From Takakia lepidozioides (taxonomy: Eukaryota; Streptophyta; Takakiopsida; Takakiales; Takakiaceae), in the NCBI GenBank assembly GCA_030704615.1, contig CM060732.1, positions 68,367,053 through 68,431,052 of the forward strand: a DNA stretch of 64,000 nt. The letters are read 5' to 3'. Numbering within the stretch: the first letter of the stretch is position 1; each line of letters starts with the position of its first letter. Below are positions 46,226 through 56,081 of this stretch, in pieces. Made by a program: the position numbers and the translations under genes. Under the pieces are notes generated by a model. That model saw only the letters and a program-made list of their open reading frames with translations, was not told the DNA's origin and did no database searches.

Positions 46226-47586
46226 TGTCGAGCGGCTTTTACTCACCCATCCCTTTGCTATCCGAGGTGGGAACTCCAAGATAGAAGAGTTGGAAATCTC
46301 TAAGCACTCAGCCCGCTCAGAACAATCAGTCATGACCTACAACCAGTGTATCATGGGGGTGTTTCCTATTTGTATTCCTTCCCGTATTCATGTTAGCTAG
46401 TTACCTTACTGTTGGTATTTAAGTATCAGATTGCTTCAGCAATCTATCGGATTCCATCAACTCATCCATTCATTCCACGGCTTCACTCAGATCTCTCTAC
46501 ACAGTGTGAGTATGAAGTATGAATCAGATTAATATCTATCAAGTATCAGGCTGAAGCCATGAAGTCTCTAATCTGTTCTACATTACAACTCTACTGCTTG
46601 CATTCATCAAGCATCAACAGATCGTTCCCCTCCTACTCCGTGCTCTCCCTCTTTCTACTCAAAGATGCACTCTCCGCTTCATTTCCCCCCAGTGATGTCC
46701 GAAGTCCTCCAAGAAGCGATCCTCTCCCCCAGAAGTGATCCCCCGAGATGTCCCCGCTTCCCGCTTTATCTCTTTACTAGCCATTCTAACCGCTTTCCTA
46801 ACTAACCGTTATTCTGTAGTACACGTTCCTTTTTCAGATGTCGTTCCCCCATAATCGTTCCCTGCCAATGGTAACTGTTCCCCAGCTGTGCCGAGCTGTG
46901 ACTGGCTGTATCAGGCTGTGGCGGGCTGTGACTGGCTGTGTCGGGCTGTGTAGGGCTGTGCAAAGCTGTGGCGGCTGTGTCGGGTTGTGACGGGCTGTGT
47001 TGGACTCTGATGGACTGTGTCGGGCTGTGTCGGGCTGTGTCGAGCTGTGACTGGCTGTGCGACTATGTCGGGTTGTGTCGGCTGTGTTAAGCTGTGACTG
47101 GCTGTGTGACTGTGCGAAGCTGTGCCGGGTGTGTTGGCTGTGACTGGCTATGTCGGGCTGTGTAGGGCTGTGCGAAGCTGTGGCGGCTGTGTCGGGCTGT
47201 GTAGGGCTGTGCGAAGTTGTGGCGGCTGTGTCGGGCTGTGACGGGCTGTGTTGGACTGTGATGGACTGTGTCGGGCTGTGTCGGGCTGTGTCGAGCTGTA
47301 ACTGGCTATGCGACTGTGTCGGGCTGTGTCGGCTGTGTTAAGCTGTGACTGGCTGTGTGACTATGCGAAGCTGTGCCGGGTGTGTTGGCTGTGACGGGCT
47401 GTGTTGACTGTGACTGGCTGTGTTGGCTGTGTCGAGCTGTGATGGACTGTGTTGGGCTGTGTATCTCCCCCCTTAAAGCCTGTTGTTGTCACCCTTAAGG
47501 CTCATGTTGGTCTCAGTCTGTGTAAAAAATTAAGGGTACCCCACAGATCCCGTAAAAGCGTCTAAGTCCCAAGCAGCCCTCTAACA
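46226..47586 (-). mobile_element. 5' LTR of Tat-like element F
   Basis: On the minus strand it runs TGTTAGAGGGCTGCTTGGGA to GCTCGACA (1361 bp). It is homologous along its length to 6648-7693 apart from the longer satellite. It defines the right edge of element F. Confidence 0.92.
46884..47462 (+). repeat. GGCTGTG decamer satellite inside LTR of F
   Basis: About 55 decamer variants such as ggctgtgtcg and ggctgtgact, with a longer internal duplication (47145-47235 repeats twice). It is about double the array length in element E. Confidence 0.92.
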
Positions 47587-47616
47587 GTAGTTGGCGTTGA
47601 GGGCCTCAATATTGCT

Positions 47617-48147
47617 TTGGACAGTCAGAACTCTGTTGGAGCAAGCAGTTCTGCAGCTGTAGGTGAAATACCAAAGTGGGTGAAAGCTAGGCTTGGAACA
47701 CAGCCAAAGACAGCCTCGAGGACCAAGGTGTTTAGCCACAAGGCCGTGGTGTATTGGAGCAGAGGAGCAGGAGCTGCACAAGTTTTTGCAATCAAACGTG
47801 GTTGCAGCCAGACACGCTCTGCACGAGGCAACCACGAGCGGGGGTTCATTAGCAATGAACAGTTTGTTCTGTTTGAAGTAGATGCAGTCATTCGCAACGA
47901 GGACACCCGCAACCGTCTCAAAGCTTTCGAGTTGAGAGACTGTCAGACCCTACCTTTATTTTCTTTAGTATTCAGTGAGCGGGAGATAGGGGAGTATTGC
48001 TTTGTCTCTACCTGGCAGAAAGAGGAGGAGGGTTGGTTAGAGCGAGCTACTGTAGCTTGGGATAAGGTTAGTGGCAGGTTTCTGGACATAGATATACCTC
48101 CCACACCTTACCATCATGCAGAGCGAGGCACTTTGAGAGAAGTCTGA
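47617..48147 (+). CDS. Unidentified 176-residue ORF
   Basis: An uninterrupted frame starts MDSQNSVGASSSAAVGEIPK and contains VVYWSRGAGAAQVFAIKRGC, FISNEQFVLFEVDAVIR and REIGEYCFVSTWQKEEEGWL. No motif is recognised. It sits between LTR F and the region resembling the end of the 16-18.9 kb block, so it may belong to the plus-strand element that follows or be part of a host gene into which F inserted. Intact over 530 bases. Confidence 0.4.
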   Translation: MDSQNSVGASSSAAVGEIPKWVKARLGTQPKTASRTKVFSHKAVVYWSRGAGAAQVFAIKRGCSQTRSARGNHERGFISNEQFVLFEVDAVIRNEDTRNRLKAFELRDCQTLPLFSLVFSEREIGEYCFVSTWQKEEEGWLERATVAWDKVSGRFLDIDIPPTPYHHAERGTLREV

Positions 48148-48184
48148 CAGGTGATAGCATAGATCAGGATTAGATCTTGCTTGG

Positions 48185-48680
48185 TCGGGCCTCTATTCTT
48201 CCCCTCCCTCTCTTTACTATTTTCATTACTTTGTACTTGTAGTTGCCAAAGCCTCTCTTGGTGGAGGCCAGTCAGTCCGGGGTTTTTGGGCTGGGGTATT
48301 CTGCAGGAACAACACTGCAGAGGGATTTTGGTGTGGGGGTGTTGATGTTTTGGTTTCTTGTGTTTGGATCCCCCCCACACCTGCATGCTTGACTGTGCAC
48401 CATGTTGGTTTTGTGTGGGCGCTTACTTTCATAGGGATTAGGCCAGATTTGATCACCGGTCAATCCTAGAGTATACTGTCGGTGGTGAGGCTGGAGTGAT
48501 GACCAGCAAGACCACCAGTGTTTCCTCTATGGTGAGGCTGGGTTGATGACCAGCCAACCATAGGAGTTCTTGCGGTGGATGCAGGTGCAGGTGCCCTTAG
48601 CCACTAGGATATGACCCTTAATCCGCAACAGGTGCTCACCCGTGTCACTATTAGAATTAGTACTAGAGCCTTATAGTGTT
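48185..48680 (+). mobile_element. LTR end/leader of methyltransferase-bearing element
   Basis: The first 190 bases (gtggaggccagtcagtccgg, ttggtgtgggggtgttg, gtgtttggatcc) are similar to 18.70-18.87 kb. The rest, up to the Gag ATG at 48683, is non-coding leader with two copies of a ggtgaggctg...gatgaccag motif. A primer-binding site could not be assigned. Confidence 0.5.
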
Positions 48681-48682
48681 AC

Positions 48683-50230
48683 ATGGGGGAGGTGCGGGTT
48701 GTGAGTGTCATCACGGAGTCACCCAAGGGTTTTGAGGGGAGTACGGCTACACGCGGTAGCAGTGAGAGTGGGTTCACAAGACGAGGTGCTCGGTTCAGAC
48801 CATCTTCATCTCCACCCTGAACTAGTGCAGAGTCTGACACAGACTCGGAGGCTTCATCAACAGGTGTGCAGTTTCCTTCGCCATTGTTGTGGGACGACAT
48901 GGAGGAGATGTATGGAGCTACCAAGGGGCCTCGTAGGTACTCTGGAGCTGTGGGCATAATCGAGCTGGATGACTTTATCCAGGAGTTTGACAGCTGGTGT
49001 GATTTGCAGTAGATGCGCAATGAACAACCCCATTCATGGCGTGGAAGGGACTGTTCCAGCATTTTGAAGGCTCGCATATGGACGATTACCACGAGTTCAG
49101 GCAAGGACATGAAGCAGAGATTTGAGGAGTGGAGGATGTATTGGTCACCTGATTACGTTTCCATTACTCGAGGCACGACGCAACCAATAGCTGCATCAGC
49201 ACCAATATCTCCCACTGCCAGCACTAGTAGTGGAACAAGTAGTGTCGGTACTTCTGCAGGTGGTACCAGTTCAAAAGGTGCTACTACTCCTTCTGCCACA
49301 ACTACAACACATGTGCCTAGATTCAACCCGGTGGTGGAGTTCTTCCAGGAGTTGCGGACGAACTACCAAGGCGTACGGACAGAGAAGCTTCGAAGTTTGC
49401 AAGACTTCCAGCGCAAATCCAGTGAGAGCTTGCGAGAGGCCTACACTCGTATGAGGCGCTTGATAAGTGTGACCCAAGGGTTACTAAAGCTTAGGCAATC
49501 CAGTTCTGGTATGGAATTTTGGACAAGGAGCTCAGGAGAAGGGTGCGGGATGCAACCCTGTTACAAGCGGCCCAACCCATATTAGCAGATGTGTTTCTGC
49601 TGGCTGAGCGGATTGAGTTCAACATGGTGGAAGAGCGAGTTGTTACCATTGGATTTGGCAAGGACATGCCTGCACGAGGTGCAGCTGCCAGCCAACAGGC
49701 ACAAGGGACTGCCCAACAGTGTGGTCAGGGGGGCAAGGTTGCCCAACCCAAATTCCATGGAGCTTACAGGGGACCTCAGGTGCAGAGGCCAGTAGCATCT
49801 TTTGCAGGCCAACAGCAACCAGGGGTGGTATGTTGGACATGTGGAGAACCCCATGTCAAGAAAGATTGCCCAGAGAGTGGCAAAGGGTCGGCACAAACAC
49901 AGCTTGCACAGTTGCAATGTGGGCATTGTGGCAAGTATGGGCATGGAGATGCCCAGTGTTATGACTTGCACCCTGAGTTGCGGCGAGGCCAGTTCCAAGG
50001 GAACAATGGTGGCCGAGGGCGAGGTGGAGCACCTCAGAGAGGACAAGGTGGTGAGGCACGAGGTGCAGGACAAGGGCAAGCACAGTATGGCCAAGGACGC
50101 GGAGGCCAGGGCGTTGACCAAGGTATGGCCAACCGGCTTCAGCAGCTAGAGCAAAGGTTTGCTGCCATGGCCACAGCTCAAGTGGTACCAGCTCCAAGAC
50201 CTGAGGGTCCACCTCCTGTTTCTCCTCAGT
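48683..50230 (+). pseudogene. Gag with two zinc knuckles (methyltransferase-bearing Ty3-like element)
   Basis: The sequence starts MGEVRVVSVITESPKGFEGS. Two stops follow (near 48817 and 49010) and a frame shift near 49500. Recognisable parts are a capsid segment (VVEFFQELRTNYQGVRTEKL, SLQDFQRKSSESLREAYTRM, FWYGILDKELRRRVRD), zinc knuckles CWTCGEPHVKKDC and CGHCGKYGHGDAQC, and a Gly/Gln/Arg-rich C-terminus. Gag packages the element RNA. It is not closely related to the other Gags in the window. Confidence 0.85.
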
Positions 50231-50253
50231 AGCGTCATCCTGACGGAGGAGAC

Positions 50254-51185
50254 ATGGGAGGCATGGGATTTATGTGTGGGGCAGCACTACCACTAGTGCA
50301 GGTGGAGTCTGCTACAGCCGTCACTCGAGGAGCAGCACGAGTTCCTGAGCCACGAGGTGCAGAGGTGGAGTTGGATCCACAGCGTGGGGAGGCAAGCCGT
50401 AAGGCTAGGTTGCCTCAATCATTCATCTTGGCGGAGACAGGGTCGACAACATCCATGGCACCTAGTTCTCGCCCGATAGATACTGAAGCAGAGGCCGTTA
50501 TTGTGCCATTGGGAAGAGCTACACGTGCAGCACTGACACCTGCTGCCAAGGCTAGTGCAGCCAGTGTGTTGTTGGGGGCGGCCACCTCTGTGTGTCAGGC
50601 CCCACTGTTCTCGGCAACCATGATTGCGATGCCGGGGGTAAGACCAGCTGCAATGTTCAGACTAGCAGCAACACTCTGTGAGAGTGGGGAGGTCACTTCA
50701 TCTTCTGCGGAGTTAGTGGAAGGTGTAGTGACAAAGGGATCCTCGGATTTGAGGGTCAAGACTGTCACGGCTGCGCCATGGCAAGCTGCAGCTGCCAGGT
50801 TGACGGAGCTGCCAGCTAGGCCAGCCTTTGAGCGCGCCATGATGACACCTGATGTTGTCTTGTTAGACAACCAGGATGACATTTTCTCTTTGAGTGGACC
50901 GGCAGGCAAGAGGTACCGGCCACTGCGGGTCTTGTTGGACTCGGGAGCTCAGCCACTGATGTTGGGCAAAGTCGGTATTGCAGGTTTGGGCCTCATAGAG
51001 GCGGATATGTAGCCTTGTCCCTTACAGATACAGACATCTCTGGGAGGATCAGAGCAGGCTCGAGGCATGACACGGTGCGAGTTGGCCATTAGACTACAGC
51101 CGGATCATCCTATAGATGGCTCAGTGATGCGAGCCAAGGCCATTGTGACAGACACAGTCTCTTACGATATCCTCATTGGTGGGCA
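50254..51185 (+). pseudogene. Aspartic protease region of the same element
   Basis: After an Ala/Thr-rich linker the frame shows the retropepsin signature PLRVLLDSGAQPLMLGK and later SYDILIGGQ. A stop at 51010 and a shift near 51180 interrupt it. In Ty3 elements RT would follow; here a methyltransferase-like domain comes first. Confidence 0.8.
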
Positions 51186-51893
51186 GTGTTGTATCCCATG
51201 GGCTTCATCCTGGATTTTTGGGAGGAGTCAGCATCCTACAGGCCTGGATGGCAGTCAGGGGATGGTCGTCGTGTACAGCTCCATGTGACATTCATTGGGG
51301 GTGTTGCTGCTGCCCAGCGGGGCAAGATGCCAACACTAGCAGCCTTCACAACTGCAGTTAGTTGGCCTGGAGAGTTGCTGGAGGGCAATGCCCATGCAGA
51401 GGATGTGCCACCTCCAGCAGAGCAGGATGACATGCATGGTACAGCGGAGTTGCCTGCCATGGTTGCTCACACTCCATTGTGGGGTACGAGCAAGGATTTG
51501 CAGCAGGTTGCTGATAGACGTGTGCAACAAGCCTGGGTAGATGCCTTTGTACCGTCAGGAGAGGAGGAGAGTGCGGTGATTGCACCAGAACCACCTCAGT
51601 TGTCGCCATTGGACACCATACCTCTTGTATGGCAGTGCCCGGATGAAGGCATATGTCTTCTGGACTTGTTTGGCGGGATCAGCACTGGATTGGCTGCAGT
51701 GTTGCAGGCAGGTGTACGAGTTCGACGTTACTTGTATGTGGAGAGGGATGAGACTGCACGACGCGTCTCACTGCGCCATGTTGCTCAGTTGGTACAGCAG
51801 TACCCTGATTTGTTGCCAGTGTCTGCAGTTCGTGGATACCAGCAAGCCTTGCCAGCAGACATCTCTTTGCTGGGGGGGGCTGCTATTTCATGA
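51186..51893 (+). pseudogene. C5 cytosine DNA methyltransferase domain in retrotransposon, truncated
   Basis: After LYPMGFILDFWEESASYRPG and a linker the frame reads CLLDLFGGISTGLAAVLQAG, then RYLYVERDETARRVSLRHVA. This is motif I of C5 methyltransferases (DLFGGI, the SAM-binding loop) with the motif II acidic residue (YVER). ADISLLGG marks the approach to motif III/IV. Motif IV with the catalytic Cys would be next, but the element stops at about 51893. Methyltransferase capture by Ty3-type elements is documented in algae (de Mendoza et al. 2018). This copy is catalytically dead because of the truncation; no RT or integrase remains. Confidence 0.85.
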
Positions 51894-51945
51894 GCCATGA
51901 GCCATGAGCGGCATGAGCCATGAGCAGAGTCGTAAGTGTGGAAAA
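51887..51945. repeat. catgagc short tandem repeat at element break
   Basis: Six copies of catgagc(cat/g) variants directly at the point where the methyltransferase frame ends. They probably mark a slippage or repair junction that truncated the element. Confidence 0.8.
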
Positions 51946-52337
51946 AAACATGAGCAGCACTATTTTCCGGAAATGAGTGTCCGCGGGAATAGGGTTTAGG
52001 GTGCCACGGTCATAGGGGGAGAAGGACCTCCCGATGAAGGAGGTTCGGCAATGTTATTTAGAATTATATATTGAAAGGCAATGTTTCGCGAATGGTAGGG
52101 TGGTACTGCTCTGTACAATGGGGGCCCATTTCAGCCTACCAGCCATTTGCAAAATTCACCCACACTCCCAATCCCAAACGAAATGAGCAATGACGCATTC
52201 TCGGAACGATGGACACAGAATAGAATAAAAAGAGGGCACAATGAGGTTTTTATTGATCCACATGAATTGCATTTGAAGCACGTCTACTGTGCTGATTGTG
52301 CCATCAAATCTTGAGCCCTGTGCCTACTGAATACAAG
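51946..52337. other. Intergenic spacer
   Basis: No coding frame or terminus recognised. A telo-box-like ggaatagggtttagggtg is at about 51985-52003, which might be chance or an interstitial telomere-like motif. It marks the transition from retroelements to the palindrome compartment. Confidence 0.5.
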
Positions 52338-53168
52338 TCACGTTGTCAATGGGACTTCGACTGCTCTCAGAACTAGCTCATGAGTCATGGGGCTCCTCCA
52401 TGTAAAGTCGATTGCAGCCGTTGTACCGCCCCTAGTGATGTTCACCACAATGTCCTGCCCTTCAATCATACCACCATCGAATATGGAAATCTTCACGTTT
52501 TCGTCGTCCACACCAATGCGAATGTCCCCATACAATGGAGAAGAGGAGCGCACTCCTCGAGGAGAATAGGTCTCTCCGATGGAGTCCACCCACGTCCAGT
52601 GGCAGCAGTTCCACCGCAACAGCATAGCAGTGCGCCTTCTTCTGCATGGGTGACCGTCGTAACTGGGAAAATCGGAATCGAGGATGCGCAGGAGCCACGG
52701 ACTCCTCAGACCAAGATCGTCACCCCGCTCGAAGGCGTAGTGGCCTACGATATACTCAAAAGCCACCAATGTTTCCACAATCGAACCAGTATCTTCTGTG
52801 TAATCTGTGTACCAGATAACAATGTCTCCCGATGTGGCCGAATACATTGCATAATCGATGCCTCCAAAGGGGCAGTCGTCCCGGTTCCGGAAGCACGGCA
52901 TCCTTGCAAAGGAGGACCTGAGGACGACTTGGATGTCGATGACCTTGCGGACAGCTACGAAGCCCTTAGATTTTGGAAATGATACGAAGCGGAAGAGCAG
53001 TCCGGCCTCCAATAATGGAGCATCTGGGTCACACGTACCCACCGACGGAGGTGGAACGTGTTCATCACGGCAGCGGTGGATGAAGCCATACATCTTTCTC
53101 ATCAACAAGTTATAGTTTGAGATCTGCCACCGAAGTCCATCCCCCCGGATGGAAATTCGGCGCCGCAT
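52338..53168 (-). CDS. Conserved hypothetical protein, paralogue A
   Basis: An open frame of about 276 codons without stops. The family core runs RMPCFRNRDDCPFGGIDYAM, SGDIVIW, FEYIVGHYAFERG, WLLRILDSDFPSYDGHP, LLRWNCCHWTW, YGDIRI, IFDGGMIEGQDIVVN, ELVLRAVEVP. It is about half identical to the divergent gene at 53329-54030, so it is under or was recently under selection. The nominal first residues MRRRIS come from a palindrome repeat (53151-53171) and are probably untranslated; MRKMYG (about 53095) is a likelier start. No known domain is recognised; Cys/His/Trp-rich positions could bind metal. Confidence 0.7.
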   Translation of the reverse strand: MRRRISIRGDGLRWQISNYNLLMRKMYGFIHRCRDEHVPPPSVGTCDPDAPLLEAGLLFRFVSFPKSKGFVAVRKVIDIQVVLRSSFARMPCFRNRDDCPFGGIDYAMYSATSGDIVIWYTDYTEDTGSIVETLVAFEYIVGHYAFERGDDLGLRSPWLLRILDSDFPSYDGHPCRRRRTAMLLRWNCCHWTWVDSIGETYSPRGVRSSSPLYGDIRIGVDDENVKISIFDGGMIEGQDIVVNITRGGTTAAIDFTWRSPMTHELVLRAVEVPLTT

Positions 53169-53194
53169 TTACATCGAAGAGGGGATGGACTTCG
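53131..53194. promoter_or_regulatory. Inverted-repeat bidirectional promoter region with palindrome core
   Basis: CGAAGTCCATCCCC (53131-53144) and its exact complement GGGGATGGACTTCG (53181-53194) flank a copy of the palindrome family (53151-53171, AAATTCGGCGCCGCATTTA). The region lies between two divergent paralogous genes, with its centre near 53162. It looks like the axis of an inverted duplication and could serve as a shared promoter. Confidence 0.6.
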
Positions 53195-53328
53195 TCGTGT
53201 CCAGTGGCTATCGGCCCACCTGGCAGTGACTGCCCATAGTTTGCATGGCAGGGTAGGAAACAGAAACGGCTACATTTATGCAGCAGCCAATCTTCATCGG
53301 TCCAGGATCCTGTAGGGGGGAAATTTAA

Positions 53329-54030
53329 ATGTGCCCTAGAGTGTTTGTGAGGAATTGCAGCGTTAGCTTGAACTTTTTCCAGCCACCGCGCTGCTCCTCC
53401 TCCATCCGGGAGCTGCTGTCATTGAGCGTACTCCGCTACTCTTTTTCAAGGATGCCGTGCCGCCGAAATCCAGCCGACTGCCCTTATCATGGCCACGATT
53501 ATGCTATGTTCAAACCAGAATCAGGAGACATCATTGTCTGGCTCTCCGTTTTCACAGACGCTGCTGGAATCAAGCAAGAGTCTTTGCGCGCAATGGAGTA
53601 TCTGGAGGGCTATTACCGCTTTGAGCGAGGTGAGGGCGAGGGTCAATGCGGTCCGTGGGTCCTGAAAATTGTTGACCTCGATATACCAAGCTGGAAAGGG
53701 ATGCCGGACAGATCACGCACGGCCTCGCTTTGGCGCTGGAACTGCTGCCAGTGGACCAGGGAGGACGGCACCGGGGAAAACTATATACGTGCAGATCACT
53801 CCGCTCTTCCAGTGTATGGAGACATTCGGCTTCGTTGCGAAGACGAATCGCACGGGCACATGAGGCCCACAGTGACCTTGTCAATGTATGATGGTGGTAT
53901 CATTGATGGACATGACATTGTCGTCGGCTCCAGCAAGGGCAGCAGAACGACCGAATTGCAGTTTACCTCGAGGTGCCGCAGCAGTGATGAGCTTGTTTTG
54001 AGGGGTATCGAAGTTCCGTCGACTTGGTGA
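53329..54030 (+). CDS. Conserved hypothetical protein, paralogue B
   Basis: An open frame of 233 codons starting at ATG 53329. It aligns with paralogue A from VLRYSFSRMPCRRNPADCPY to the C-terminus: YAMFKPESGDIIVWL, MEYLEGYYRFERGEG, GPWVLKIVDLDIPSWKGMP, LWRWNCCQWTREDGTGENYI, VYGDIRLR, MYDGGIIDGHDIVVG, ELVLRGIEVPSTW. The N-terminal 35 residues differ from A. No signal peptide or known domain is evident. It is transcribed away from A. The downstream spacer begins the palindrome cluster at 54286. Confidence 0.72.
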   Translation: MCPRVFVRNCSVSLNFFQPPRCSSSIRELLSLSVLRYSFSRMPCRRNPADCPYHGHDYAMFKPESGDIIVWLSVFTDAAGIKQESLRAMEYLEGYYRFERGEGEGQCGPWVLKIVDLDIPSWKGMPDRSRTASLWRWNCCQWTREDGTGENYIRADHSALPVYGDIRLRCEDESHGHMRPTVTLSMYDGGIIDGHDIVVGSSKGSRTTELQFTSRCRSSDELVLRGIEVPSTW

Positions 54031-54285
54031 AGCCCATGTAGAAGGAGGAAGGGCTTAGTTTTGTCTGCAGTTGGTAAATGTGAGACATCGTGTCTGATCA
54101 ATAAACCATCGTACCTCACTTCTGTATGATTGTGTTTCATTGTGTTGAATAACTGTCGGAATTGGCCCACTGTTTACAATTTGATGTCTCATTTCTACAA
54201 TGTGTCTGTCCGGATGAATATAGCAGAGTAACCGTTATGTGAGTGATGTGTCAAGATATACCAGAGTAACGCCATGTCGGACATT

Positions 54286-55078
54286 GAAATGCGGCACCGC
54301 ATTTCCATGTCGGCATCGAAATGCGGCGCCGCATTACCATGTCGGCATCGAAATGCGGCGCCGCATTTCCATGTCGGGATCGAAATGCGGCACCGCATTT
54401 CCATGTCCGACAAGAAATGCGGTGCATCATTTCCGTCCAGGTACACGAAATACCAACACGGGTCTATAAATTGATCAGAAAACGAGGTTGGCATTGCAAA
54501 TGCGGCGACGCATTTCCAGCTTGGCAATGGAAACTTCTTTTTGGACAAGGGAATGCGGTGCCGCATTTCCGTACAACACTTCGAAAAGTGTGACATTTCC
54601 GACCAGCGCGATGGAATGCGTTACCGCATTTCCGAGAGAGGGTCTGCAAATGGACAAATTGCGATGTCCGTTCTGGAAATGCGGCGCCGCATTCCATGTC
54701 CGTCATCGACTTTTTTTTTACAATGGAATGCGGTGCCAATTTTTTGCTGATGGGCCTGCAGTTCGAACAACGACCATCCCCAATACTGAAATGCGGCACC
54801 GCATTTTCAATCCGCCATCTCGACCTCCTTGTTCGACCTCGTTGTTCGACCTTGTAAGCGTGGTGGCATCCATGCAATGAGCGGGAGAGGCCAAAACTGG
54901 CGTGTGGACAAAGGAAATTTTGGAAATGCGGCACCGCATTTCCAATTCAGATTACTTTTTACTATGCCAACATTGAAATGGAAAATTTAGTCCCTCCCCT
55001 GTTTTGGAAATGCGGTGCCGCATTTCCAAAAGAGGTTCTTAGAGTTCCCCTGTTTGGAAATGCGGTGCCCCATTTCTG
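54286..55078. repeat. Palindrome cluster (AAATGCGG-YR-CCGCATTT), left
   Basis: About 14 palindromes or derivatives: 54286, 54318, 54350, 54382 and 54414 (exactly 32 bp apart, in a tandem repeat with catgtcggcatcg), then near 54497, 54550, 54611, 54674, 54722, 54787, 54922, 55006 and 55055 with irregular spacing. Centres vary (GGCACC, GGCGCC, GGTGCC) while the outer arms stay constant. The minus and plus short ORFs reading MRRRIS-like peptides are the repeat read in frame. Confidence 0.95.
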
Positions 55079-55262
55079 ATTTTGGGAGCGTCGTGGTTTG
55101 GACGATTGTGTGGCTGGAATGCACACTGGAGAGGGGTCACGAATGTCGGGCAGAATTTCCTTTATATACTCTGGAAGAGAATTTACATTTACAGAGACTT
55201 CATTAAAATTCTATTAATCTTGAAAATCATCCGAATCCTCATCCTGTTCTAGACTGTCCTGC
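55079..55262. other. Spacer, 3' side of the ParB-methyltransferase gene
   Basis: No palindrome and no coding frame. It probably contains the 3' untranslated region of the minus-strand gene (aataaa-like tattaattttaatgaag on the minus strand near 55200-55217). Confidence 0.4.
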
Positions 55263-55980
55263 TCATCCTCCACCCCTCAGTGCCTTCTCATCTCCAGCGG
55301 ACTGCTCGTTGGCCAGGCTTTCGAAAATCCCATCTTCCCCTTGCGGAACTGTCCATCTCACCTCCGTTGGGTCGTCTTCCTCCCTGTCTGCGTCGCTCTC
55401 ATCCGCTGAATCACATATGTACTTTCGTACCCGTCTACCTGTCTGAGCTGCTGCCAACTCTTTCCTTATCCTTCTGTCCTCCCTAGCCCTCTCCAAAATC
55501 TGCTCTACTTTACTGGGATTCTCACTTCTTCTAATCGCTGTATTTGCGAGTTTAGCTGCATAACTAGGAAGGGAGTAGTCCCTCACCGGGCTCGTCATGA
55601 AAGTCGGCCCTCGCAAAGAACGGGACATTCTTCCTGGCAGGAAGTGTAGGCCCTACATGTTTCGACCCGGACCCTGCAATCCTGCACATGACAATCATCA
55701 ACGAGACTAATGAGAACCACAGTCGGGAAATTCGTTTGACATAAATGACCCAGAAGGCTTTGCAAACTTACAATGTTTGCACTCACTCGTATTCCGGGTT
55801 CTCCTCCGCATCAATGTCCACTGTGTCTTCCTCGGACTCCGACGAATCCGAGGAGACTTCCGCTCTGTCGGGAGCCTTCACATTCCGTTGCAGCCCTCCA
55901 GATGGGATCCCCACACGGATGAATCCTCTCGTAGGCAAAGAGGTGCCGGTCGGAAAACCGCCCAGCCCACATTGAGGCAC
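55263..55980 (-). CDS. ParB/methyltransferase gene, C-terminal exons
   Basis: Exon 55980-55787 begins after ttgtaacag and completes the SAM-binding motif: the preceding exon ends DLICGT and this one supplies GASMWAGRFSDRHLFAYE, matching the GTG...GR...g.E pattern of amino-methyltransferases. It then shifts frame to an acidic tail (VSSDSSESEEDTVDIDAEEN). The last frame (55628-55263) has a basic, helical segment (KVEQILERAREDRRIRKELA) and ends in an acidic stretch. The frame change inside the first exon means either a lesion or a missed splice site. The splice to the last exon could not be fixed. Confidence 0.65.
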
Positions 55981-56081
55981 CTGTTACAATGCCATCCACA
56001 CATTACACATGGCGCTTCAGATGTTGCGAACTACATCCTAACGAGAATTTGCAGAACAGCATAGATCAAGATTCTGCATAC

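Noticed and set aside
46226-46333. Element F first ORF starting at 46333
   Set aside because: The first 36 codons are LTR sequence upstream of the primer-binding site and cannot be part of the genomic RNA reading frame of the leading ORF.
51985-52003. Interstitial telomere or chromosome-end signal
   Set aside because: Only a single ggtttaggg-like motif is present, which is expected by chance or as a promoter telo-box.
52338-53168. Start codon giving MRRRISIRGDG for paralogue A
   Set aside because: The ATG and next codons lie inside a palindrome copy and have no counterpart in paralogue B; a downstream start is likelier.
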